From: Muribaculaceae bacterium | GTDB lineage: Bacteria > Bacteroidota > Bacteroidia > Bacteroidales > Muribaculaceae | DNA length: 8,208 bases | Assembly: GCA_029060585.1 (NCBI GenBank) | Contig: JAIDTS010000072.1 | Location: 1-8,208, forward strand | Reading direction: 5' to 3' | In this document: positions 1 through 6,424 of the stretch, in pieces | Layout: each line of letters opens with the position of its first letter | How positions within the stretch are numbered: position 1 is the first letter of the stretch | The notes under the pieces: generated by a model | Told to the model about the DNA's origin: nothing | What the model saw: only the letters and a program-made list of their open reading frames with translations | Database searches by the model: none | Made by a program: the position numbers and the translations under genes

Positions 1-1440
1 TTTGTTGAGAGGCTCCTGTCCCTCTTTATTGTTGTAGACATCCGATATATGGAGCTGCATAGTCAGCACTTTCGACTGGTCTTTTTCCCATGTGTTGTCG
101 AATCTTCCGAAGAAGGGGAATTCCGAAAGGAGATCTCCTCCTGTATAGCATGATTGAAACTCGTATTCGCCTGTCTCAAGCATATTATGAAAGTCGGGGT
201 TCACACAGAGATGGCCCGACCGGAACGATCTTACCTTATTGCCCAGGTCCTCCTCCAAAATCTGTTTCGACATTACAATTTCCGCCCAAGTGGAAACCCC
301 GGTGCTTGTCCCATCGACGCACGTGGCTCGATGCGCATATTCATCTCTGGTTACTATGTCGGTATTGCGCGTCTTGTTAAAATCCGGGAAATGGCACAGA
401 GAATGACTTCCTACGGTGTGCCCGTCCTTCAGTAGGGCGGCAGCTTTCGGTATAGTCTCTGAGTTATAGAAGTCTGAGAGATAAGAGTGTCCGAAGTTGA
501 CCTTGTCGCTGAAGTAGTGCACGGTCAGAAAATAGTGTCCGCGAAGTCCAAGCGATTTTTCATATTCGGCCATATAATGCATTTCGTCGTATGCAGTGCG
601 GCTGTCGCAGTCGTGCGTTGGAATAAGAAGCTGAGTGTAGCCTGCGGGGACTGTGAATTTCCAGGCAGAGATTCCTTGGGCCTTGGCGTAGATGGAACGA
701 AGGAAAAAAGCCCAGACATCGGATGATGGCTCGAAGTCGTTGTTGTAGTGTCGCGAGGCGTTCTGGTCTTTGTTAAGTTGGTTGCGTTGCACTACATCTC
801 GCCAGGCTATACCTGAAAGATAAGCGTGACCGTTGCCGTAAGAGTTCCTGCCAACAGCCGCGTCGCCGTTGCTGAACCGTGCCAGGACATCGCATGAAGC
901 GGGAGTGAATGTAAAGCTTTTCACTCCGCCGATAGAAGTGGCGCGTTCGTTTTCTTCATCGATGTATTCAAGTTCTCGCTCGCTGAAGAATTCCGGTTGC
1001 CAATTAATGAGGAGACGATCGTTCTGCTTGGTGAATTTCTTTGTCGCGTCTATTCCGAATAGTTCTGACACTATGTCCGTGCTTGATGTAGACACATTTT
1101 TTATCGCTGGCACGACGATCGTGCCTCCGTCTTTAACCCACTGTGCTATAGAAGTGAGCTCATCACGGCTAAAAGATGTGTTTGTTATGACGTTGGCCAG
1201 TAGAATGAGGTCTTCGCCCATGGCCGTCTCAATATTGTCGGTCACTATATACTCATAGCCGGCTATGTCGCAGAGATAAGTCGCGGAATATACCTGACGG
1301 GAGTAGTCGCCTGAAATCTCATTTTCGAAATTTCGGTCGGTAATGTCGAGAACAGCTATGCGGGCGGCTGCTTCAAATCCAATGAAGGTGGATCCGGCAA
1401 GCAAGATGCCAGTGACTATGTTGCGTAAGTTCACTTTCAT
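1..1440 (-). CDS. Secreted polysaccharide deacetylase-family protein, GATase-like N-terminal region (partial, 3' end outside window)
   Basis: I translated the minus strand from the ATG at 1440-1438; it stays open for 480 codons to the window edge, so the C terminus is missing. Residues 1-26 look like a signal peptide (basic start, hydrophobic core, AAA before the likely cut), which puts the protein in the periplasm or outside. Residues about 27-250 resemble a class I glutamine-amidotransferase-like/ThuA-like fold: a helix and strand reading AQWVKDGGTIVVP (99-111), then YGNGHAYLSGI (201-211). Next comes a NodB-type carbohydrate esterase 4 region: THDCD (275-279, a variant of TFDD), HSLCH (346-350, the two metal-binding histidines) and FRSGH (406-410, the arginine motif). 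Family members remove acetyl groups from amino sugars with a divalent metal; the real substrate here is unknown. It has its own promoter and is divergent from pfp. No clear Shine-Dalgarno sequence. I am confident in the reading frame and fairly confident in the family. Confidence 0.85.
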   Translation of the reverse strand, partial: MKVNLRNIVTGILLAGSTFIGFEAAARIAVLDITDRNFENEISGDYSRQVYSATYLCDIAGYEYIVTDNIETAMGEDLILLANVITNTSFSRDELTSIAQWVKDGGTIVVPAIKNVSTSSTDIVSELFGIDATKKFTKQNDRLLINWQPEFFSERELEYIDEENERATSIGGVKSFTFTPASCDVLARFSNGDAAVGRNSYGNGHAYLSGIAWRDVVQRNQLNKDQNASRHYNNDFEPSSDVWAFFLRSIYAKAQGISAWKFTVPAGYTQLLIPTHDCDSRTAYDEMHYMAEYEKSLGLRGHYFLTVHYFSDKVNFGHSYLSDFYNSETIPKAAALLKDGHTVGSHSLCHFPDFNKTRNTDIVTRDEYAHRATCVDGTSTGVSTWAEIVMSKQILEEDLGNKVRSFRSGHLCVNPDFHNMLETGEYEFQSCYTGGDLLSEFPFFGRFDNTWEKDQSKVLTMQLHISDVYNNKEGQEPLNK

Positions 1441-1509
1441 GGTCAGTTGGGTAAAATTGGATTCTTATTATTCTAATATGATAGATTATGCTTATCGTTA
1501 ATTAAGGTG

Positions 1510-1540
1510 CAAATATAATGAAATATTTCCATTCGGCAAA
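1510..1540 (-). promoter_or_regulatory. Bacteroides-type promoter of the deacetylase gene
   Basis: Read on the minus strand, TTTG (1540-1537) is followed by a 19-base spacer and TATATTTG (1517-1510). This matches the Bacteroidota primary sigma consensus TTTG-N19-20-TAnnTTTG at every fixed position. It would start transcription near 1500-1504 and leave a leader of about 60 bases before the ATG at 1440. Confidence 0.7.
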
Positions 1541-1618
1541 ATTTCGGCTTGCCAAAGAGTGATTTTTGTGTTGATTTTATAGAATTTTATGTGTTGAATG
1601 ACCGAAAATGCCATTTTT

Positions 1619-1650
1619 TTTGGATTAGTTGAATTTATTGATTAATTTTG
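1619..1650 (+). promoter_or_regulatory. Bacteroides-type promoter of the pfp-MFS operon
   Basis: TTTG (1619-1622), a 20-base spacer and TAATTTTG (1643-1650) match the Bacteroidota promoter consensus at all fixed positions. The expected start is near 1656-1658, giving an unusually long leader of about 100 bases for pfp. No other TAnnTTTG lies closer to the start codon. Confidence 0.7.
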
Positions 1651-1660
1651 CATCACAAAA

Positions 1661-1740
1661 CGGAAGTAATGTTACCGCCGCCTTTAGCATTGGTCGGAAT
1701 TGCTTCCGAGGATTGTTGAGATTTAAGAATTACTCAATAA
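1661..1740 (+). promoter_or_regulatory. Structured 5' leader of pfp (possible alternative hairpins)
   Basis: Two mutually exclusive pairings are visible. In the first, 1661-1670 (CGGAAGTAAT) pairs with 1699-1708 (ATTGCTTCCG), ten pairs including one G-U, and ACC at 1674-1676 can add pairs with GGT at 1692-1694. In the second, TCGGAA (1694-1699) and TTCCGA (1704-1709) form a local six-pair hairpin with a four-base loop. A further stem pairs 1713-1720 with 1733-1740 (eight pairs, one G-U, twelve-base loop) and ends 16 bases before the pfp ATG. There is no T-run, so a classic attenuator terminator is not shown. Any regulatory role is inference, and I recognise no known riboswitch. Confidence 0.3.
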
Positions 1741-1756
1741 AAGGTAATAGTCCAAT

Positions 1757-3412
1757 ATGAAAAAAAGTCCCCTTCAGAGAGTTCGCGCTGAGTATCAGCC
1801 CAAACTCCCAAAAGCACTTCAGGGTGCAGTGAAACTTGAAGTCGGCGCTCCCACTGAGTCTGTAGCCGATCAGGAAGAAATCAAGAAGCTTTTCCCCAAC
1901 ACCTACGGCCTTCCTATCGTAGAGTTCAAGCAGGATGAAAATCCTGAACGTGTAGAGGAACCATTCAATGTCGGAATTATCCTCTCCGGCGGACAGGCTC
2001 CCGGCGGCCACAATGTTGTCAGTGGCATTTTCGACGCCCTCAAGAAGCTCAATAAGGAATGCCGACTTTACGGCTTCCTGATGGGACCTGCAGGTTTCAT
2101 CAACCATCAGTATATGGAAATAACCGAAGGCTTTCTCAAGGACTACCGCAACACAGGCGGCTTCGACATCATCGGTTCAGGACGAACCAAACTTGAAACC
2201 CCGGAACAATTCGATTCTGGTCTTAAGATTCTTAAGGAGTTAAACATCAAAGCTCTTGTAATAATCGGAGGCGACGATTCCAATACAAATGCATGTGTTC
2301 TCGCGGAATATTATAAGGCTAACGGTGCCGGTGTCCAGGTGATCGGTGTACCCAAGACCATCGACGGCGACCTCAAGAATAAATGGATCGAGACTTCATT
2401 CGGATTCGACACCGCTTGCAAGGTTTATTCAGAAGTAATCGGCAATATTCAGCGCGACTGCAACTCCGCTAAGAAGTATTATCATTTCATCAAGCTTATG
2501 GGTCGCTCCGCGAGCCATATCGCCCTTGAGTGTGCTCTTGAGTGCCAGCCTAACTACTGCCTCATCTCTGAGGAAGTACAGGCTAAGCGCATGACCCTCG
2601 ACAATATTGTCAACCAGCTCTGCTATATGATTGTAGAGCGCGCCAAGATGGGATGGAACTTCGGAACCGTACTCGTTCCTGAAGGCCTCATAGAGTTCAT
2701 ACCATCGATGAAGCTTCTCATCGCACAGCTCAACGACATCCTTGCCGAACACGCAGCTGAGTTCGATTCCCTCAGGGACGAAGAGAAGCTTGAGGCCATT
2801 GCCAAATATCTCGAACCTTCAGAGTCCGAACTTTTCCTATCGCTGCCCAAGAGTATCGCTCTCCAGCTTAGCCTTGACCGCGACAGCCATGGCAACGTTC
2901 AGGTGTCGCTCATCGACACAGAAAAACTTCTCGCAGACATGGTGGGCAAACGTCTGGCTGAGCTTAAGAAGGAAGGTGAGTATCATGGTAAGTATGCGAC
3001 ACAGCACCACTTCTTCGGATACGAGGGACGCTGCGCCGACCCCACAAACTTCGACGCTGACTACTGCTATGCCCTCGGCTACAACGCCACAATGCTCATC
3101 AATAGCGGCGTGACTGGATATATGAGCTCTGTCCGCAATCTTACGGATAAACCTGAGAACTGGATTGCAGGCGGCATTCCAATCACAATGATGATGAACA
3201 TGGAGAAGCGTCATGGCCATATGAAGCCCGTGATTCAGAAGGCTCTTGTCGATCTCAAGGGCAAGCCGTATCTTAAGTTTGCCGCCATGCGTGAAACCCT
3301 CATGCTCAACACCCTTTACCTTTATCCCGGCCCGATCCAGTATTTCGGTCCTTCCGAGGTATGCGACCGTCCGTCGATGACGCTTCTTCTTGAGCACGAT
3401 AAGGAAATCTAA
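1757..3412 (+). CDS. pfp: Diphosphate--fructose-6-phosphate 1-phosphotransferase (PPi-dependent phosphofructokinase)
   Basis: This cytoplasmic glycolytic enzyme reversibly phosphorylates fructose 6-phosphate to fructose 1,6-bisphosphate with pyrophosphate instead of ATP, so it can serve both glycolysis and gluconeogenesis. The 551 residues fit the long, plant-like class of PPi-PFKs. Visible motifs are the glycine-rich SGGQAPGGHN (77-86), GGDDS (171-175), PKTIDGDL (199-206, catalytic Asp203), MGRSASH (248-254) and GYEGR (421-425, sugar-phosphate binding). Asp174 and Lys200 stand where ATP-dependent enzymes have glycines, which is the known signature for pyrophosphate use. The insert at about 315-400 is typical of the long class. 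The ATG at 1757 gives the full family N terminus; upstream there is only a weak AAAGG. It is the first gene of a plus-strand operon with its own promoter, and the MFS gene starts 3 bases after its stop. No damage seen. Confidence 0.96.
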   Translation: MKKSPLQRVRAEYQPKLPKALQGAVKLEVGAPTESVADQEEIKKLFPNTYGLPIVEFKQDENPERVEEPFNVGIILSGGQAPGGHNVVSGIFDALKKLNKECRLYGFLMGPAGFINHQYMEITEGFLKDYRNTGGFDIIGSGRTKLETPEQFDSGLKILKELNIKALVIIGGDDSNTNACVLAEYYKANGAGVQVIGVPKTIDGDLKNKWIETSFGFDTACKVYSEVIGNIQRDCNSAKKYYHFIKLMGRSASHIALECALECQPNYCLISEEVQAKRMTLDNIVNQLCYMIVERAKMGWNFGTVLVPEGLIEFIPSMKLLIAQLNDILAEHAAEFDSLRDEEKLEAIAKYLEPSESELFLSLPKSIALQLSLDRDSHGNVQVSLIDTEKLLADMVGKRLAELKKEGEYHGKYATQHHFFGYEGRCADPTNFDADYCYALGYNATMLINSGVTGYMSSVRNLTDKPENWIAGGIPITMMMNMEKRHGHMKPVIQKALVDLKGKPYLKFAAMRETLMLNTLYLYPGPIQYFGPSEVCDRPSMTLLLEHDKEI

Positions 3413-3415
3413 GTC

Positions 3416-5116
3416 ATGGCTGACAATAAGACTGTTTTAAGCGATAAGGCCTGGGCCAGATGGACTGCTTTGCTCCTTCTGGCCATGGCTATGTTCTGCA
3501 GCTACATCTTCATGGACGTCATGTCGCCTATCAAGAATCTGGTGCAAAGCCAGCTTGGTTGGGACAATACGGCGTTCGGTACGATGCAGGGCAGCGAGAC
3601 ATTCCTTAATGTCTTCATCTTCTTCCTTATCTTCGCCGGCATAATCCTTGATAAGATGGGTGTGCGTTTCACTGCGCTTCTATCGGGCGTAGTGATGCTT
3701 GTCGGAGCCTCCATCAACTGGTATGCCGTCACCGACATGTTTGCAGGAAGTCAGCTTGAGGTGTGGTTTACCGAGCATTTGAACTACATCCCTGTGTTTG
3801 ATGAGCTCGGTGTATCTCCGTTCTACGAGGGAATGCCGGCCTCGGCAAAATTCTCGGCAATAGGCTTCATGATCTTCGGCTGCGGTGTCGAGATGGCCGG
3901 TATCACGGTGAGCCGTGGCATCGTGAAATGGTTCAAAGGACGTGAGATGGCTCTTGCAATGGGATCTGAGATGGCTCTTGCCCGTCTCGGTGTGGCCACA
4001 TGTATGATCTTCTCGCCTCTCTTCGCCTATATGGGGGGAACTCCTAAGGTGAGCAACGCCGTTGCTTTCGGTGTAGTGCTTCTGATGATAGCGCTGATCA
4101 TGTTCATAGTCTACTTCTTCATGGATCAGAAGCTTGATTCGCAGACCCACGCCGAAGAGGAGAAGGATGATCCCTTCCGCATCAGCGATCTTGGCCAGAT
4201 TCTCCGTAGCAGCGGTTTCTGGCTCGTGGCTTTCCTGTGTGTGCTCTACTATTCAGCAATTTTCCCGTTCCAGAAGTATGCAGTCAATATGCTTCAGTGC
4301 AATCTCACCTTCACGGAGGTAGATCCCGAAAGCTTCTGGGCGTCTGATGCTGAGACTGTGGTGCAGTATATCGTGATGCTTATCGCGGCTGCTGCCGCTT
4401 TTGTGAGCAATTTCTCGTCAAACAAGGGCATGAAGTCAGGTATGCTTGTGCTTGCAGTCGCGGCTCTCCTCTGCTACTGCTGGATGGGCTATATGTGCCA
4501 GAGCGCGGCATCGATTTTTGCAGTGTTCCCCTTGCTCGCCGTAGGTATCACTCCGATTCTCGGCAAGTATGTCGACCATAAGGGTAAGGCTGCCTCGATG
4601 CTAGTCTTCGGTGCTTTGTTGCTGATCATATGCCATCTCACCTTCGCTTTTATCCTCCCGCTCTTCAAGGGCAACGATCTGGGCGGCGTGGTTGTGGCTT
4701 ATCTCACGATTCTTGTGCTTGGCGCGTCGTTCTCGCTCGTTCCTGCATCGCTCTGGCCCTCCGTGCCTAAGCTTGTGGATGCGAAGATTATCGGTTCTGC
4801 CTATGCCCTTATATTCTGGATCCAGAACATCGGCCTATGGCTATTCCCGCTTTTGATCGGTAAGGTCCTTGACAACACAAACCCCGATATTGCAGAAGGA
4901 CTAGCAAATGGAACGCTGACCGAGGCCGAAGCGGCTGTAAGCTACAACTACACCTGGCCCCTCGTTATGCTTGCATGTCTTGGAGTAGCCGCTCTGCTTA
5001 TCGGCATCTGGCTTAAGATCATAGACAAGAAGCAGCATCTCGGTCTTGAGCTCCCAAATATCCAGAGTGCTGAAACCGGAGTCGAGGAAGCTGAGGTAGT
5101 AGGTGCAGAGGGCTGA
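3416..5116 (+). CDS. MFS transporter, probable 14 hydrophobic segments
   Basis: This inner-membrane carrier belongs to the major facilitator superfamily; its substrate is unknown. Hydrophobic segments lie near 15-35, 62-79, 85-102, 146-165, 192-207, 214-236, 268-288, 315-331, 341-359, 364-382, 395-415, 425-448, 460-483 and 515-535. The loop 2-3 signature is visible as GIILDKMGVR (75-84), and a second copy follows as GKYVDHKGK (383-391) in the second half. The canonical fold has 12 helices; the pair at 315-359 appears to be extra, between helices 7 and 8. A long external loop (103-145), a charged cytoplasmic loop (237-262) and an acidic tail (about 550-566) are also seen. The start is 3 bases after the pfp stop, with no Shine-Dalgarno sequence, so translation is probably coupled. 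A short repeat EMALA (177-181 and 185-189) sits after helix 4. Family sure; function unassigned. Confidence 0.9.
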   Translation: MADNKTVLSDKAWARWTALLLLAMAMFCSYIFMDVMSPIKNLVQSQLGWDNTAFGTMQGSETFLNVFIFFLIFAGIILDKMGVRFTALLSGVVMLVGASINWYAVTDMFAGSQLEVWFTEHLNYIPVFDELGVSPFYEGMPASAKFSAIGFMIFGCGVEMAGITVSRGIVKWFKGREMALAMGSEMALARLGVATCMIFSPLFAYMGGTPKVSNAVAFGVVLLMIALIMFIVYFFMDQKLDSQTHAEEEKDDPFRISDLGQILRSSGFWLVAFLCVLYYSAIFPFQKYAVNMLQCNLTFTEVDPESFWASDAETVVQYIVMLIAAAAAFVSNFSSNKGMKSGMLVLAVAALLCYCWMGYMCQSAASIFAVFPLLAVGITPILGKYVDHKGKAASMLVFGALLLIICHLTFAFILPLFKGNDLGGVVVAYLTILVLGASFSLVPASLWPSVPKLVDAKIIGSAYALIFWIQNIGLWLFPLLIGKVLDNTNPDIAEGLANGTLTEAEAAVSYNYTWPLVMLACLGVAALLIGIWLKIIDKKQHLGLELPNIQSAETGVEEAEVVGAEG

Positions 5117-5186
5117 GAAATTTTACTGTTTCCATCCTTGCCATGCACTATCGCGCTTTCTTAGGCGTTATATATATATGGGAAGA

Positions 5187-6014
5187 ATGATGAAAATATT
5201 GCTGACGATGGCTGTCTGCTGGCTGATGCCGGCAGGCGGCCATCTTCTGCATGCCGAGACGGTGGGGCAGAAGGAGGCAAAGGCAATGGCTCAGAAATTC
5301 TTCAATGAGGTGCGCAATTATGTGACTCCCCCTGTCAGATATGTCTACAACGGCAAGGATCTTACAAATCAACGTCTCTTCACTCCTTTCTATGTATTCA
5401 ATTCGCCCGCCGGCGGATTTGTCGTGGTGTCGGCTGAGAATAAAGCGTTTCCAATATTAGGCTATTCATTGAAGGAAACTTTCGAGAAAGATAGAATGAC
5501 TCCAATGGTTAGGGATATTCTTTCTGACTTCGCGCGCGATATTGAGATGATTCGCTACGACAGCCGCATACCATCGGACGCTATCGAACAATGGAATACA
5601 TATCCGGAAGTGGTGTTCGACATGCTTAAGAATCCCTATAACGATGATTACTATGCCGTGTCGTTTCGAGATCAGGAAGATGATTTCTGGATGGTAAGGC
5701 GTGTGGCTACGGAATTTGATTTCGAGATAGAGTTGCCTGTGGAGTACGCGTTTGCCCCTTCCGAGACTCGCTCGATTGAGATGCCGGAGACTCCGGAGGT
5801 TACATCCAATATAGCCGGCCATTTCGCACTTTCGCTTCCGATGGAGATAGAGAAGGTGATAGTCTACGACGTCGCAGGTGCAATGGTCCAGCAACGAAAA
5901 TTCAGGAATACAAACGTGGCGCATGTCGACCTCGCCGCCAATCCCAATGGATTCTACATCGCATTGGTGATAGACACCGCCGGTGTGGGACATGCCGTTA
6001 AACTATACAGATGA
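5187..6014 (+). CDS. Secreted protein with orphan C10-peptidase propeptide-like (Spi-like) domain and T9SS-like C-terminal domain
   Basis: From the ATG at 5187 the product has 275 residues. Residues 1-23 form a signal peptide (MMKILLTMAVCW..., cut probably after LHA). Residues about 26-125 resemble the prodomain of streptopain-type C10 cysteine peptidases (Spi-like): an alanine-rich helix AKAMAQKFFNEV (31-42), then FYVFNSPAGGFVVVSAENK (68-86) and PILGYS (89-94). The expected catalytic domain is absent, and the mature chain contains no cysteine at all, so it cannot be a C10 peptidase. The last 65 residues or so (VIVYDVAG, VDLAANPNGFYIALV, final AVKLYR) look like a type IX secretion A-type sorting domain, suggesting export beyond the outer membrane if that system is present. 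In-frame ATGs exist at 5103, 5178 and 5190; I chose 5187 because 5187/5190 give a clean signal peptide. It begins 70 bases after the MFS stop and no consensus promoter is seen. A role as protease inhibitor or decayed protease is inference. Confidence 0.75.
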   Translation: MMKILLTMAVCWLMPAGGHLLHAETVGQKEAKAMAQKFFNEVRNYVTPPVRYVYNGKDLTNQRLFTPFYVFNSPAGGFVVVSAENKAFPILGYSLKETFEKDRMTPMVRDILSDFARDIEMIRYDSRIPSDAIEQWNTYPEVVFDMLKNPYNDDYYAVSFRDQEDDFWMVRRVATEFDFEIELPVEYAFAPSETRSIEMPETPEVTSNIAGHFALSLPMEIEKVIVYDVAGAMVQQRKFRNTNVAHVDLAANPNGFYIALVIDTAGVGHAVKLYR

Positions 6015-6289
6015 TGTCCACTACGAAAAAGGTATTGCTTGCGCTCCTGGCGCTAATTGTCTCGATAGTATATATAGCGTTGACTTTCCGCTTCCGCAAG
6101 GAATTGGGATGGTGGGCCTATTCGGATTGTTTCGCGCTCTTCATGGCTGTCTTCACATGGCTGATGTCGCTTGTCATTGCCAGAATGATTCCGCATTCCG
6201 GTAAGGTCCTGTCGAAGATAGCGCTCATCTTCGGCATCCTGTTCGTCATCGCCTTCATAGTGGAATATATCGTCTTCTCACTGGCTTGA
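6011..6289 (+). CDS. Small three-helix inner-membrane protein, unknown function
   Basis: I do not recognise a family. The 92-residue product has three likely membrane helices near 7-26, 37-58 and 68-91, short basic stretches at the N terminus (KK) and in the first loop (RFRK), an aromatic WW pair at 34-35 and almost no soluble part. Its ATG overlaps the stop of the preceding gene in ATGA (6011-6014), the usual mark of translational coupling, so it is probably made in step with the secreted Spi-like protein. A strong terminator lies 46 bases after its stop, making it the last gene of the plus-strand group. It could be a helper or anchor for its neighbour, but nothing in the sequence proves this. 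Confidence 0.7.
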   Translation: MMSTTKKVLLALLALIVSIVYIALTFRFRKELGWWAYSDCFALFMAVFTWLMSLVIARMIPHSGKVLSKIALIFGILFVIAFIVEYIVFSLA

Positions 6290-6334
6290 GGAATATTATA
6301 GGCTTAAGAAAAGTTTTTTCAGCAGTCATCATGA

Positions 6335-6370
6335 AAAAAACTCCAGCGGAATTTTCCGATGGAGTTTTTT
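6335..6370. terminator. Bidirectional rho-independent terminator between convergent genes
   Basis: AAAAAACTCCA (6335-6345) and TGGAGTTTTTT (6360-6370) are perfect inverted repeats. Inside them, after one G/A mismatch, CGGA (6347-6350) pairs with TCCG (6355-6358). The stem carries an A-run on one side and a T-run on the other, so it can stop plus-strand transcription from the small membrane protein and minus-strand transcription from mdh. Confidence 0.88.
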
Positions 6371-6377
6371 ATCTGAA

Positions 6378-6408
6378 AATTCAACCATGCTCGAAGCATA
6401 GTTGAATT
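6378..6408 (-). terminator. Hairpin directly after mdh, probable first part of its transcript end
   Basis: AATTCAAC (6378-6385) pairs with GTTGAATT (6401-6408) and, past one mismatch, ATGCT (6387-6391) pairs with AGCAT (6395-6399) around a three-base loop. It starts 16 bases after the mdh stop. On the minus strand it is followed only by TTTTC, so by itself it is a weaker terminator; it may instead protect the mdh mRNA 3' end, backed up by the stronger hairpin at 6335-6370. Confidence 0.6.
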
Positions 6409-6424
6409 ATTCTTCGAATGATTA

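Larger units (their letters stand above)
1441..1756. other. Divergent intergenic region between the deacetylase gene and pfp
   Basis: This AT-rich stretch has no supported protein gene. It holds two back-to-back Bacteroides-type promoters, one for each flanking gene, whose -33 boxes are 78 bases apart, and a leader of about 100 bases in front of pfp that can fold. The 78 bases between the promoters (1541-1618) are T-rich and show no obvious operator palindrome by eye. Confidence 0.7.

Noticed and set aside
869..1258. Plus-strand 129-codon open frame, and similar short ones at 90-726
   Set aside because: All lie opposite the 480-codon deacetylase frame, which has a signal peptide, catalytic motifs and a promoter.
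2837..3397. Minus-strand 186-codon open frame opposite pfp
   Set aside because: Shadow of the strongly biased pfp codons; no promoter or recognisable motifs.
3944..3983. Short direct repeat GAGATGGCTCTTGC (two copies)
   Set aside because: Lies in frame in the MFS gene as the EMALA motif after helix 4; looks like ordinary protein sequence rather than a mobile or recombination site.
5169..5179. TA dinucleotide run before the Spi-like gene as a possible phase-variable repeat
   Set aside because: Only about five units, too short for likely slippage, and it lies outside the chosen reading frame.
5103..5186. N-terminal extension of the Spi-like protein from the ATG at 5103
   Set aside because: It would overlap the end of the MFS gene and put 28 polar and basic residues before a clear signal peptide; 5187/5190 is a better start.
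5466..5993. Minus-strand 175-codon open frame opposite the Spi-like gene
   Set aside because: Antisense shadow: histidine- and isoleucine-rich without domain features, while the plus strand shows a signal peptide and family motifs.
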